A program made the position numbers and the translations under genes. Positions 35,046 to 43,501 of a stretch of 64,000 nucleotides of DNA are shown piece by piece. The stretch is taken from positions 208,987-272,986 of the forward strand of contig JAIQGI010000003.1 of assembly GCA_020072565.1 (NCBI GenBank), given 5' to 3'. The notes under the pieces were generated by a model. It ran no database searches and had not been told where the DNA came from. It was given only the letters and a program-made list of their open reading frames with translations. Numbering within the stretch: position 1 is the first letter of the stretch; the number at the start of each line of letters is the position of its first letter. This stretch comes from Terriglobia bacterium. GTDB lineage: Bacteria; Acidobacteriota; UBA6911.

Positions 35046-36188
35046 TCACGCCTCGGCGCTCACGGAAAGGTGCCGCCTGGCGACACGTGCCGAGGCGCTT
35101 GCCGGATCCAGTTTCAGGTAGGCAAACCAATGCCGGCAGGCATCCCGCCTGCGGCCGGCCTTTTCATAGCATAGCGCCAGGTTGAAGTGCCCGTCGGCAT
35201 AATCCGGGCTTGCCGCGAGAGCCGAGTGATAGCTCGCGATGGCTTCCTCAGTCTTTCCCTGTTCCTCCTGGGCTCCAGCCAGATTCCACCAACCCAGAGC
35301 CATGCCGGGGTCCAGCTGCGTGGCGCTGCCGTAAAACTCCTCGGCAGCCCACAGGACGCCCATCTCACGCATGACGTTTCCCAGATGCATGTAGGCCTGG
35401 GAAGAACCGGGCTCGAGCGCCAGAACCGCCCGGAATGCCTCGGTGGCTTCCGGATACAATCCCTCCTCTTCGCAGCCGAGGCCCAGTTCGAACCACTCAG
35501 CCGAATTGCGCGCCTGTAGGTCCAGAGGGAGCACGACGCCTCCGGCCCGGCCCTGCCCCTCAAAATTGAACAGCAGTTGCCCGGTCGCTGAGAAGCGCAC
35601 ACCATCGTGATTGACAAGCAGCACGTTCGGATTCTCCCCGATCACCCGCAATTGGGCCAGTGGTCTTTCCATACCCGGGAGGATGACTGCCAGATTGCGC
35701 AGGCTCTGGGCGATCTTCTCCGGCCGGACGCCATTACGTACCAATTCGTGGATGGCCTGGATGGAAACCAGATCCTGAAAATCATAGAACCCATCCTGGG
35801 ACCGGATCAGCCCAGACTGTTGCCAGCCGCGGAGTGTCCCTCTGTCGATCTTCAGGATCCGGCATACCTCGCCTGGCGGGAACATCTTGCGCTGCGCCTC
35901 CCCTGGCTCCGCCCTGCCGATAACCTCCAGGAACTCCGTCTCGGGCGCGATGCGAATCGGGCAGCCTGCTCCCCTCAGCTCTTCCGCACGTCTAAGCTTG
36001 TGGCTGATCTCACCGTCAGGAAGCAGCGGCCAGCCGTCGGTGCCGACGACCAGCATCGCCGTTCGATGCGATACATACGAAGTGGGTTCGCCGCCGTGGT
36101 CGCGTACAATGCACCAGGCTTCCCGGCGTGTCATCGAAGCCATTTTCCCGGTGAAAGTAATTCGAGCCTTTTCGAGCAAGTTGGCCAT
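35046..36188 (-). CDS. BRCT / MerR-type helix-turn-helix / TPR protein
   Basis: A 380-residue composite protein. Residues ~5-90 form a BRCT domain like that of NAD-dependent DNA ligase (ITFTGKMASMTRREAW, SHRTAMLVVGTDG, KLRRAEELRGAGCPI). Residues ~100-165 form a MerR-like DNA-binding helix-turn-helix (MFPPGEVCRILKIDRGTLRG, SGLIRSQDGFYDFQDLVSI). Residues ~245-375 hold about four TPR repeats (SAEWFELGLGCEEEGLYPEA, GWWNLAGAQEEQGKTEEAI, GHFNLALCYEKAGRRRDA). Start at the ATG at 36188; the frame is open upstream to 36377 without support. No catalytic residues are seen. The layout suggests a DNA-bound scaffold or transcription regulator. Its function is unknown. Confidence 0.8.
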   Translation of the reverse strand: MANLLEKARITFTGKMASMTRREAWCIVRDHGGEPTSYVSHRTAMLVVGTDGWPLLPDGEISHKLRRAEELRGAGCPIRIAPETEFLEVIGRAEPGEAQRKMFPPGEVCRILKIDRGTLRGWQQSGLIRSQDGFYDFQDLVSIQAIHELVRNGVRPEKIAQSLRNLAVILPGMERPLAQLRVIGENPNVLLVNHDGVRFSATGQLLFNFEGQGRAGGVVLPLDLQARNSAEWFELGLGCEEEGLYPEATEAFRAVLALEPGSSQAYMHLGNVMREMGVLWAAEEFYGSATQLDPGMALGWWNLAGAQEEQGKTEEAIASYHSALAASPDYADGHFNLALCYEKAGRRRDACRHWFAYLKLDPASASARVARRHLSVSAEA

Positions 36189-36430
36189 GTAGTACCCTAA
36201 TCGGGAGACCGTCCGCTTTCGAGGACGCCATGCGCGCATTGCCCGTGGAGCTGTTGATGACCGTGAGCACCGGGAGAGGGATTCAGATTCTTGAGCCGGC
36301 TCAGAAGCTATATGAGCCAGACGGGGTTGAAGCTCCCCCTCCGGGCTACAGCCCACCGGATCAGGATTTCGTACCAACGACGGTAGCGCCGCTTCGGGCT
36401 TAACACAATAAAAAAGTCTAAGGGGGAGAG

Positions 36431-37792
36431 ATGGAACCGTTTCTGTATCACGTGTTTATCTGTGATCAGGTAAAGCCGGAAGGCGCACCCGCCTGCACCG
36501 CTCGTGGCGCCGGGGCGGTCATTGAGACGCTTCGCAGAGAGATTGCCGCGCAGGGAATGATCGACGAGGTTCAGCTCACCACGTGCGGGTCGCTGGGACT
36601 CTGCGAGCACGGACCGAACCTGGTGGTGTATCCGGATGGCATCTGGTATGGCGGCGTCAGCCCCGAGGACGTGCCCGAAATCGTGCGCTCCCATTTCAAG
36701 GAAGGAACTCCGGTGGAGCGCTTGATGCGCAGTGACACCTCGCAGTTGAGGGCGGAAATCCTCTGCAATCGTGAGAAGAGAGAGGCTGCGATGCGCGCCC
36801 GGGATGCTTCCGGATCTCTTCCGGACGAGTTGCTGCAGACCCTGCGCGCGTTCCAGGAAAGCCGCGCGCTGTTGACCGCGATCGAGCTCGACGTTTTTTC
36901 CGCTGTCGGAGGGGGAGCGTCGGCGGAATCAGTTGCGGCCTGCCTGGCTACTGACACACGCGCCACGGAAATGCTCTTGAACGCCCTGGCGGCCATAGGC
37001 ATGCTGTCAAAAGAGTCCGGGATTTTCCACAACACGAGAACAAGCGCGCGTTATTTCACTGCCGGCTCTCCGGACAATTCCCGAGAGGGCCTGATGCACA
37101 CCGTCCATCTTTGGCCGCGGTGGTCCACCCTGACCGACTGCATTCGCGCCGGAACCGCCGTCATAAGCAGGGAGACGGGCGCGCGCGATGAGAACTGGAC
37201 GCATGCGTTCATCGCCGCCATGGATCGCAACGCTGCCGAGCGGATACCGCTCGTTGTCCGCGCCGTGGATTTGGAGGGAGTGCACAGGATGCTGGATCTG
37301 GGCGGGGGATCCGGTGCTTACTCGATAGCGTTCGCACAGGCATCCGGCGACTTGCAGGTGGAAATATTAGATCTTCCTGAGGTTGTCCCGATCACCGGGA
37401 AATATGTCGAAATGGCCGGTCTGACTGCACGCATAAAGATAGGCGCGGGCGATCTGCGCGCCGACCCCCTCGGCGCCGGCTTCGATCTCGTTTTTGTATC
37501 GGCGATCTGTCACATGCTCGATCCCGGGGAAAACCGCGACCTGTTCCAGCGTTGCTGTCAGGCCCTCGGGCCGCAGGGTCGCCTGGTCGTGCAGGATTTC
37601 ATCCTCGAGCCGGACAAAACCTCACCCAAATCTGCAGCACTGTTCGCGCTCAACATGCTGGTGGGTACCCGTGCCGGCAGCAGCTATAGTATAGACGAAT
37701 ACACAGCCTGGATGCGGGAGGCGGGTTTCCCGGATGTGAAACACATCCGGCTGCCGGGGCCGACGTGCCTGGTAGTCGGGACGCGGGGATGA
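36431..37792 (+). CDS. [2Fe-2S] ferredoxin-O-methyltransferase fusion
   Basis: A 453-residue fusion. Residues 1-~100 resemble the thioredoxin-fold [2Fe-2S] ferredoxin family with cysteines C11, C22, C52 and C58 (FICDQVKP, APACTARG, TTCGSLGLCEHGPNLVVYP). A charged linker follows. Residues ~135-230 match the dimerisation/winged-helix part of small-molecule O-methyltransferases (LTAIELDVFSAV, CLATDTRATEMLLNALAAI). The rest is a SAM-dependent methyltransferase (MLDLGGGSGAYSIAFAQA, EILDLPEVVP, GRLVVQDFILEPD). A strong site (aagggggagag) precedes the ATG. The substrate is unknown. The redox centre could sense or relay electrons, or only stabilise the protein. No biosynthetic neighbours give a clue. 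Confidence 0.85.
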   Translation: MEPFLYHVFICDQVKPEGAPACTARGAGAVIETLRREIAAQGMIDEVQLTTCGSLGLCEHGPNLVVYPDGIWYGGVSPEDVPEIVRSHFKEGTPVERLMRSDTSQLRAEILCNREKREAAMRARDASGSLPDELLQTLRAFQESRALLTAIELDVFSAVGGGASAESVAACLATDTRATEMLLNALAAIGMLSKESGIFHNTRTSARYFTAGSPDNSREGLMHTVHLWPRWSTLTDCIRAGTAVISRETGARDENWTHAFIAAMDRNAAERIPLVVRAVDLEGVHRMLDLGGGSGAYSIAFAQASGDLQVEILDLPEVVPITGKYVEMAGLTARIKIGAGDLRADPLGAGFDLVFVSAICHMLDPGENRDLFQRCCQALGPQGRLVVQDFILEPDKTSPKSAALFALNMLVGTRAGSSYSIDEYTAWMREAGFPDVKHIRLPGPTCLVVGTRG

Positions 37793-37877
37793 TTCAACAG
37801 GGATTGCGTTTCAGTGATCAGGTATAACGCAAAGCATCGTGCTTCGTGAGAAACACTCGACACGCCCTGGAAATTAT

Positions 37878-37895
37878 TCGTGTCATTCGCAGCTG
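37878..37895 (+). repeat. Short intergenic repeat TCGTGTCATTCGC, two loci
   Basis: tcgtgtcattcgcagctg here and tcgtgtcattcgcggctg at 21111-21128 agree at 17 of 18 bases. Both lie in short gaps upstream of plus-strand genes and belong to the wider TTCGTG/CACGAA family. Confidence 0.5.
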
Positions 37896-37961
37896 TTTCT
37901 GCTTATCATGCAGAAATAGCAGTTCGCAGCCTATACTTCCGGCATTGCACAAGGGGGACTC

Positions 37962-39647
37962 ATGTCAGGGAAAGCAGTGATTCTTTTGACCCGAGGCGCA
38001 CTTCTTGTCCTTGTCTCAACTTTCATGATCGCATGCAAGCCGTTCCCGCGTGCCGAGCGCATCTTTGTAAATGGACACGTCGTCACCATGAACGACTCAC
38101 TCCCGGAAACCGAAGCATTCGCCGTGGGGAACGGCAAAATCGTAGCCGTAGGCAAAACTGGGGATATGAGACGTGCGTTTTCGGACGCCGAGCAAATCAA
38201 CCTGCGCGGCAGGACGGTCATGCCCGGAATCATCGAATCGCACGTTCACCTTTTCAGTCTGGGTAAGAGCTTCATCGAGCTGAATGTCGAAGGAATCACG
38301 ACACCGGATGAAGTGGTGCAGAAAGTAAAGGATCGTGCCGCCCAATCGGCGGCGGGAGAGTGGATCACAGGCTGGGGATGGGATGAGGGGGCGTGGGCGA
38401 AAGCTTACCCGAACAACGAGAAGTTGAGCCTTGCGGCGCCGAACAACCCGGTATGGCTCAGCGGGCTGCACGGCTTTGCCGGCTGGGCAAACGCAAAAGC
38501 GATGGAGATCGCCGGAATTACAGGCAACACACCCAATCCGCCGAACGGGGAGATTCTCAAGGATCCTAAAACCGGAAGGCCGACCGGCATCCTGAAAAAT
38601 GATGCACAGGCGTTGCTTACGCGGCACATTCCCCCGTTGTCCCCCGCGCTTATGGAAAAGCCCTTCACGCTGGCGGGTGAGGAATGCCTGAAGTATGGCC
38701 TGACGACGGTTCACGACGCAAATGTGTCGAAACCGATGCTCGCGGCGCTCATGTCCCTCGCGAACAAAAAACAGCTTAAAACCAGAGTCTACGTGATGCT
38801 CGACGCTACCGACAGGGAGTTGATCGAGCCTTTTCTCCAGCATGGACCTTACTTTGACGCTAACGCTACGCTGACCATACGCTGCCTCAAGATATTTGCC
38901 GACGGGGCGCTGGGATCGCGCGGCGCAGCCCTGTTTGAACCCTATTCGGATGCTCCCGAAACCCGCGGACAATTGACCACGTCGCAGGAGGAGATCTACA
39001 AACTGACCTCCCGGGCACTGAAAGCCGGATTGCAGGTGGCCGTGCATGCCATCGGGGATCGTGCCAACCGGGTCACCCTGGATGCCTATGAGGCCGCGCT
39101 CAAAGAAGCGCCCGGCGCAAAGGATCCCAGGCTGCGGATCGAACATGCCCAGGTGATTGCCCTGCAGGACATCCCGCGATTCACCAGGCTCGGCATCATA
39201 GCCAGCATGCAGCCGCCCCACTGCACCTCGGATATGGCGTGGGCGGAAAACCGTGTCGGCACGGAGCGGATCAAAGGCGCTTATGCGTGGCGGGCATTTC
39301 TGGATGCCGGTGTGCATGTGCCGCTCAATTCCGACTTCCCGGGCGAAACTCCCAATCCATTCTGGGGTATGTATGCTGCGGAGACGCGACAATCTCCCGA
39401 CGGCAAGCCGGAAGGCGGCTGGCACGCCGAGCAGTGCCTCACGAGGAAGGAAATCCTGCGCGCCTACACCGTCGAGTCCGCTTACGCCGGGTTCGAGGAG
39501 GAAATCAAAGGTCAGATCGCACCCGGCATGCTGGCTGACTTCATCGTGCTCTCCGATGATATCCTGACGATACCGCCAAGAGCGCTCCTGTCGCTCGAAG
39601 TGGAGCGGACCTATATCGGCGGCAACATGGCTTACATAAGGCGTTAG
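37962..39647 (+). CDS. Amidohydrolase, YtcJ-like, probable lipoprotein
   Basis: A 561-residue amidohydrolase-3 family enzyme. The N-terminus looks like a lipoprotein signal (LLTRGALLVLVSTFMIACKP, possible lipid Cys25), so it may face the periplasm. Metal-site features are VMPGIIESHVHLFSLG (HxH), VAVHAIGDRANR, RIEHAQVIALQD and LNSDFPGETPNPF (distal Asp). Family members hydrolyse imidic or amide bonds of small molecules and are often annotated as hydrolases without known substrate. It stands alone between the methyltransferase fusion and rpiB. Confidence 0.88.
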   Translation: MSGKAVILLTRGALLVLVSTFMIACKPFPRAERIFVNGHVVTMNDSLPETEAFAVGNGKIVAVGKTGDMRRAFSDAEQINLRGRTVMPGIIESHVHLFSLGKSFIELNVEGITTPDEVVQKVKDRAAQSAAGEWITGWGWDEGAWAKAYPNNEKLSLAAPNNPVWLSGLHGFAGWANAKAMEIAGITGNTPNPPNGEILKDPKTGRPTGILKNDAQALLTRHIPPLSPALMEKPFTLAGEECLKYGLTTVHDANVSKPMLAALMSLANKKQLKTRVYVMLDATDRELIEPFLQHGPYFDANATLTIRCLKIFADGALGSRGAALFEPYSDAPETRGQLTTSQEEIYKLTSRALKAGLQVAVHAIGDRANRVTLDAYEAALKEAPGAKDPRLRIEHAQVIALQDIPRFTRLGIIASMQPPHCTSDMAWAENRVGTERIKGAYAWRAFLDAGVHVPLNSDFPGETPNPFWGMYAAETRQSPDGKPEGGWHAEQCLTRKEILRAYTVESAYAGFEEEIKGQIAPGMLADFIVLSDDILTIPPRALLSLEVERTYIGGNMAYIRR

Positions 39648-39656
39648 GATCAGGGC

Positions 39657-39702
39657 CACGAAATAGGCGAAGGTGATTTCGTGTATCTCGTGCATTTCGC
39701 GG
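39657..39702 (+). repeat. Intergenic repeat, CACGAAAT/TTTCGTG family
   Basis: cacgaaataggcgaaggtg runs into atttcgtgtatctcgtgcat, a loosely palindromic element between the amidohydrolase and rpiB. Related copies are at 42622, 53193 and 62078. Confidence 0.5.
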
Positions 39703-39745
39703 CTTCAGTTTTGCGGGGCTCGGCTTGCAGGAGGATAATTGGCTT

Positions 39746-40183
39746 ATGAAGATCGCATTGGCCTCAGATCACGCCGGTTTCCTCTACAAGGAACAGATTC
39801 GTGCGATGCTCACTGCCGCGGGACACGAGGTGCGGGACTTCGGCACGTATTCCGAAAATCCCGTGGACTATCCTCTTTTCATCAGGCCCGCTGCCGAGGC
39901 GGTTGCGGATGGCGCATGTGAGCGCGGCGTCGTGCTCGGCGGTTCAGGGAATGGGGAAGCTATAGTTGCCAATCGGCTCCCGGGCATTCGATGTGCCGTG
40001 TGCTGGAACAACGAAAGTGCGGAACTGGCTCGCAGGCACAATGACGCCAACATGATCTCGCTCGGCCAAAGGATGATGCCACTGCAGGCTGCGCTCGAGA
40101 TCGTGCGCATCTGGCTCGGGGAGCCCTTCGATGGCGGGCGCCACCTCAGGCGGATCGAGCTGATAGACCACCCGACCCGCTAG
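39746..40183 (+). CDS. rpiB: Ribose-5-phosphate isomerase B
   Basis: Interconverts ribose 5-phosphate and ribulose 5-phosphate in the pentose phosphate pathway. The 145-residue product has the RpiB start (IALASDHAGFLYKEQIR), YPLFIRPAAEAV, GVVLGGSGNGEAIVANRLPG and RRHNDANMISLGQRM. The active-site loop reads GGSGNGE instead of the more common CGTGIG, so the catalytic base is expected to be Glu, as in the mycobacterial type, and not Cys. I chose the ATG at 39746 with aggagg upstream. The 3' end overlaps the convergent E1 gene by four bases. Confidence 0.93.
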   Translation: MKIALASDHAGFLYKEQIRAMLTAAGHEVRDFGTYSENPVDYPLFIRPAAEAVADGACERGVVLGGSGNGEAIVANRLPGIRCAVCWNNESAELARRHNDANMISLGQRMMPLQAALEIVRIWLGEPFDGGRHLRRIELIDHPTR

Positions 40184-42609
40184 CGGAAGAGCGGTGGGAA
40201 GCCTCGCGGATCTGCTTCATGCATGAGGCCATAAACCGCCTCGAAAACCTGCTCCCGGTTCGGCTTCGAGAAGTAATCGCCGTCAGAGCCATAAGGCGGC
40301 CGGTGCTCCCGGGCGGGTAATGTCCGAGGTGCCGCGTCGAGCCATTCGTAGCCGCCCTGCCGTTCGATAGTCTGCTGCATCATGTAGGCCGTAGCTCCCC
40401 CGGGTGAATCCTCGTCCACGAAGAGCACGCGGTTTGTTTTCCTGAGCGATTCCACGATTACGCCGCGCAAGTCGAACGGCGTCAGTGTCCGCACGTCGAT
40501 CAGCTCCACCTCGATGCCGACCCGGCTCAGCAGTTCCGCCGCTTCCTCCGCAACTGTACAGCAGGCGCCATAAGTGACGACGGTCGCATGCCTGCCGGTC
40601 CTGATCACCTCCGGCACGCCGAGCGGAATCGTAAACTCTGCGATGTTGTCCGGCAAGGGCGCCCTGCGCCGATAGGCATTCAGCACCTCGACGATGAGCG
40701 CCGTATCGTCCGAGCGCAGGATCGTGTTGTAGAAGCCCGCGGCCTGCGTGGAGTCGCGCGGCACGCAGATGTAGATGCCCCGCAGCAGATCGATCAGGCC
40801 GGACATGGGAGAGCCCGAATGCCAGATGCCCTCGAGCCGGTGCCCCCGGGTCCGGATGATCACAGGCGCCTTCTGCCCTCCCCGCGTGCGCCAGCGCAGC
40901 GTGGCCAGATCATCCGACATGATCTGCAGCGCATAGAGAGCGTAGTCCAGGTATTGGATTTCCGCGATCGGGCGGAGGCCGCGCAGCGCCATTCCGATGG
41001 CCTGCCCCAGAATCGTAGCCTCGCGTATCCCGGTGTCCGTTATGCGCAGTGCGCCGTACTTCTGCTGCAGATGGGCGAACCCCTGGTTGACATCGCCCAG
41101 CTGGCCGACGTCTTCCCCCATCGCGACCAGTTGTGGATAACGGGCAAAGGCAGCATCAAAGCAGGCGTTCAGGATTTCAAAACCCTGCAGCATGGGTGGA
41201 TGCTCCGAGTAGACGGCGGGAACTTCAGCTACCTTGAGAGCCGATTCCGCGGCCTCGCTGTACAGGTCCGAGCCGTAGCGTCTCTTGTTCTCTTCCTCCC
41301 GCTCGAGTTTCCATTCGACCAGCCGTTGCCTGGCGGGCGTGTCCTCTGAACGTCCCGCAATCAGCGCCTCCTCCGCGGCTGCCATCAAGTCGCGCCGCAG
41401 CGCGGCCTTCTGGCCTGCCAGGGCGTCGGCAATGCGGGCCAACGCCGGGGCGTGGGCCGAGCCTTGCGCCAGTTTCTGCGTCACAGCGATCAGCTGGCTC
41501 CGCTCGGCTTCAATCGGCTGGCGAAACGCCGCCCAGGCCCGGTCCCTCGCCGCAAGCACCTCCTTCTTCTCTTCCTCCTCCAACTCCTCCAGCTCGCGCG
41601 CCGAGGCCAGCCCTTCTCCAATCACGTACTCTCTCATCCTCGGAATGCAGTCGAACTCTTTCTCCCACGCCAGTCGCTCGGGCGGCTTGTAGCGCTGCTG
41701 GCTCCCGGAGGTCGAGTGCCCAAGCGGCTGGGTCAATTCGGTTACGTGAATCAGGATGGGGACATGATCCCGCCGGGCCGATTCGGCCGCCAGGAGGTAG
41801 GTCTCGCACAACTGAGGATAATTCCAGCCCGCGACGGCATAGACATCCAGGCCGGACTTCTCTCCTGGACGCCGCTGAAAGCCCTCCAGGACACGATAGA
41901 TATCCCCCTTTGTCATCTGAAACTGATTCGGCACCGAAATGCCATAACCGTCATCCCAGATCGACAGCAGCATAGGCACTTGCAGCACTCCGGCGGCATT
42001 GATCGCCTCCCAGAAGATCCCTTCCGCGCAACTCGCATTGCCGAGCGTGCCGAACGCGATCTCATTACCGTTGTCGGAAAAGCCGGCGGACCCCAGTTCC
42101 TTCAACTCCTCCAGCCGCCGGTATAGAACCGATGCATAAGCCAAGCCCAGAAGCCGGGGCATCTGGGCGCCGGTGGGTGATACATCGGCGGAGGAGTTGC
42201 AGGTGGCCCGAAGATTCTTCCAGCTGCCGTCGGTGTTGATCAGCCTCGTCGCAAAGTGCCCCGTCATCGAACGGCCGCCGAAGGCGGGTTCGTTGGCAAG
42301 CTCGGCATCAGCATAAAGTTGAGCGAAATACCCCTCCACGCTCAGCATCCCCAGGGCGAACATCATGGTCTGGTCCCGATAATACCCCGCCCTGAAATCG
42401 CCTTTTCGGAACGCGTGGGCCATCGCCACCTGGGGAACCTCCTTGCCGGCTCCGAAGATGCCGAACTTAGCCTTGCCGGACAGGACTTCCCGATGAGCCA
42501 CGATGCTGGCATGCCGGCTGCGAAACGCCAGCCGATAGTCCTGCACCACGGTTTCCCTGGGGAGCTTCGGAGAGGTTTCCTGTGACGCCGTCTCGAAGGG
42601 CGAGCTCAT
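40180..42609 (-). CDS. 2-oxoacid dehydrogenase E1, fused alpha and beta subunits
   Basis: A thiamine-diphosphate decarboxylase of 809 residues that joins the usual alpha and beta subunits of a branched-chain 2-oxoacid-type dehydrogenase. The alpha part (~1-400) includes FGAGKEVPQVAMAHAFRKGD, YYRDQTMMFALGML and the cofactor region LGNASCAEGIFWEAINAAG ... DDGYGIS; the canonical GDG...NN reads GNA...DD here. A helical linker (~340-450) follows. The beta part (~470-809) has ALRITDTGIREATILGQAIG, AEIQYLDYALYALQIM, VIIRTRGH and LIDVRTLTPFDL. Branched-chain 2-oxoacids are the likely substrates, but pyruvate cannot be excluded. No dedicated E2 is adjacent; aceF (51867) or sucB (58954) could partner it. 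Confidence 0.9.
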   Translation of the reverse strand: MSSPFETASQETSPKLPRETVVQDYRLAFRSRHASIVAHREVLSGKAKFGIFGAGKEVPQVAMAHAFRKGDFRAGYYRDQTMMFALGMLSVEGYFAQLYADAELANEPAFGGRSMTGHFATRLINTDGSWKNLRATCNSSADVSPTGAQMPRLLGLAYASVLYRRLEELKELGSAGFSDNGNEIAFGTLGNASCAEGIFWEAINAAGVLQVPMLLSIWDDGYGISVPNQFQMTKGDIYRVLEGFQRRPGEKSGLDVYAVAGWNYPQLCETYLLAAESARRDHVPILIHVTELTQPLGHSTSGSQQRYKPPERLAWEKEFDCIPRMREYVIGEGLASARELEELEEEEKKEVLAARDRAWAAFRQPIEAERSQLIAVTQKLAQGSAHAPALARIADALAGQKAALRRDLMAAAEEALIAGRSEDTPARQRLVEWKLEREEENKRRYGSDLYSEAAESALKVAEVPAVYSEHPPMLQGFEILNACFDAAFARYPQLVAMGEDVGQLGDVNQGFAHLQQKYGALRITDTGIREATILGQAIGMALRGLRPIAEIQYLDYALYALQIMSDDLATLRWRTRGGQKAPVIIRTRGHRLEGIWHSGSPMSGLIDLLRGIYICVPRDSTQAAGFYNTILRSDDTALIVEVLNAYRRRAPLPDNIAEFTIPLGVPEVIRTGRHATVVTYGACCTVAEEAAELLSRVGIEVELIDVRTLTPFDLRGVIVESLRKTNRVLFVDEDSPGGATAYMMQQTIERQGGYEWLDAAPRTLPAREHRPPYGSDGDYFSKPNREQVFEAVYGLMHEADPRGFPPLFR

Positions 42610-42621
42610 TGCTAAAAACTA

Positions 42622-42652
42622 ACACAAACCACGAAATACACGAAATGCGCGG
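42622..42652 (+). repeat. Intergenic repeat, CACGAAAT family
   Basis: acaaaccacgaaatacacga begins a stretch ending in aaatgcgcgg, with an inverted echo (attttcgtgttaattc) near 42690, between two divergent genes. It is related to 39657, 53193 and 62078. Confidence 0.5.
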
Positions 42653-42735
42653 AAAGAACAAAGCGAGGCAGCCCACCCGGCTCCCAGAGAGATTTTCGTG
42701 TTAATTCATAACCATCCTGGCTATTTTATGGGCTC

Positions 42736-43320
42736 ATGCGGATATTGATCGTCCTCGCTCATCCGAAGCCCGACTCATTCAATGCAGCCTTGTGCGGCGC
42801 ACTGTGCGCAGGGCTCGCCGAGGCCGGTCACCAAACTGACATCGCAGATTTATATGCTGAAGGGTTCGACCCGGTGCTGCGGGGTCCGGAACTCGACACG
42901 CTGGGGACGGGCCACCCGCTCTCCGATGTGGCCGTCTATCAGAATCGCATCCTGCAGGCACAAGCTCTGGCGTTCGTTTTTCCGGTGTGGTGGTTCGGGG
43001 TCCCCGCCATTCTCAAGGGATTTGTCGATCGCGTGTTTCAGGAAGAGTTCGCATTCCGATTCACTTCCGATAGAGGGGTCCGAGGCCTGCTGCACCACGA
43101 AAAGGCCCTGGTGATCCGCACTGCCGGCGCAAGCGCGTCGTTCTATCGGCTGTTCCGTTTTGGTCGGCCGCTGGAAAAGACCTTCGATGAGTGGACTCTG
43201 AGGACTTGCGGAGTCCGCACCGTGAGGAACGTGTTTTTTCACGATGTTCTTAACGTCAGCGACGCCGCCCGCCTGCGCTATCTCGAGCGGGTGCGGCGGC
43301 TGGGCCGCGATTACTTCTGA
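42736..43320 (+). CDS. NAD(P)H-dependent oxidoreductase, flavodoxin-like fold
   Basis: A 194-residue flavoprotein of the quinone reductase/KefF/MdaB type. The FMN-site start MRILIVLAHPKPDSFNAAL, the strand FVFPVWWFGVPAILKGFVDR and the loop KALVIRTAGASASFY are typical. Members reduce quinones or act as modulators of potassium efflux systems, using NAD(P)H. No kefC-type transporter is nearby, so a general quinone or nitro-reductase role is more likely. Divergent from the fused E1 gene. Confidence 0.9.
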   Translation: MRILIVLAHPKPDSFNAALCGALCAGLAEAGHQTDIADLYAEGFDPVLRGPELDTLGTGHPLSDVAVYQNRILQAQALAFVFPVWWFGVPAILKGFVDRVFQEEFAFRFTSDRGVRGLLHHEKALVIRTAGASASFYRLFRFGRPLEKTFDEWTLRTCGVRTVRNVFFHDVLNVSDAARLRYLERVRRLGRDYF

Positions 43321-43501
43321 AACTGAGCGCTGTCCTTGATGTTCGATGCGCGTAGATGCGGAAGCCGCCCGCCTCGAGGCAACGCCCGTAACCTGGGCAG
43401 GGCTTCAAGCCGGCGTTGCTCCCCGGAAGCAACCGGTGCGCGCATTCCAGAAGGGGGCTCATGGACCCTTTTGTGGAATCGCGACACCTTCAATGGAGTC
43501 G

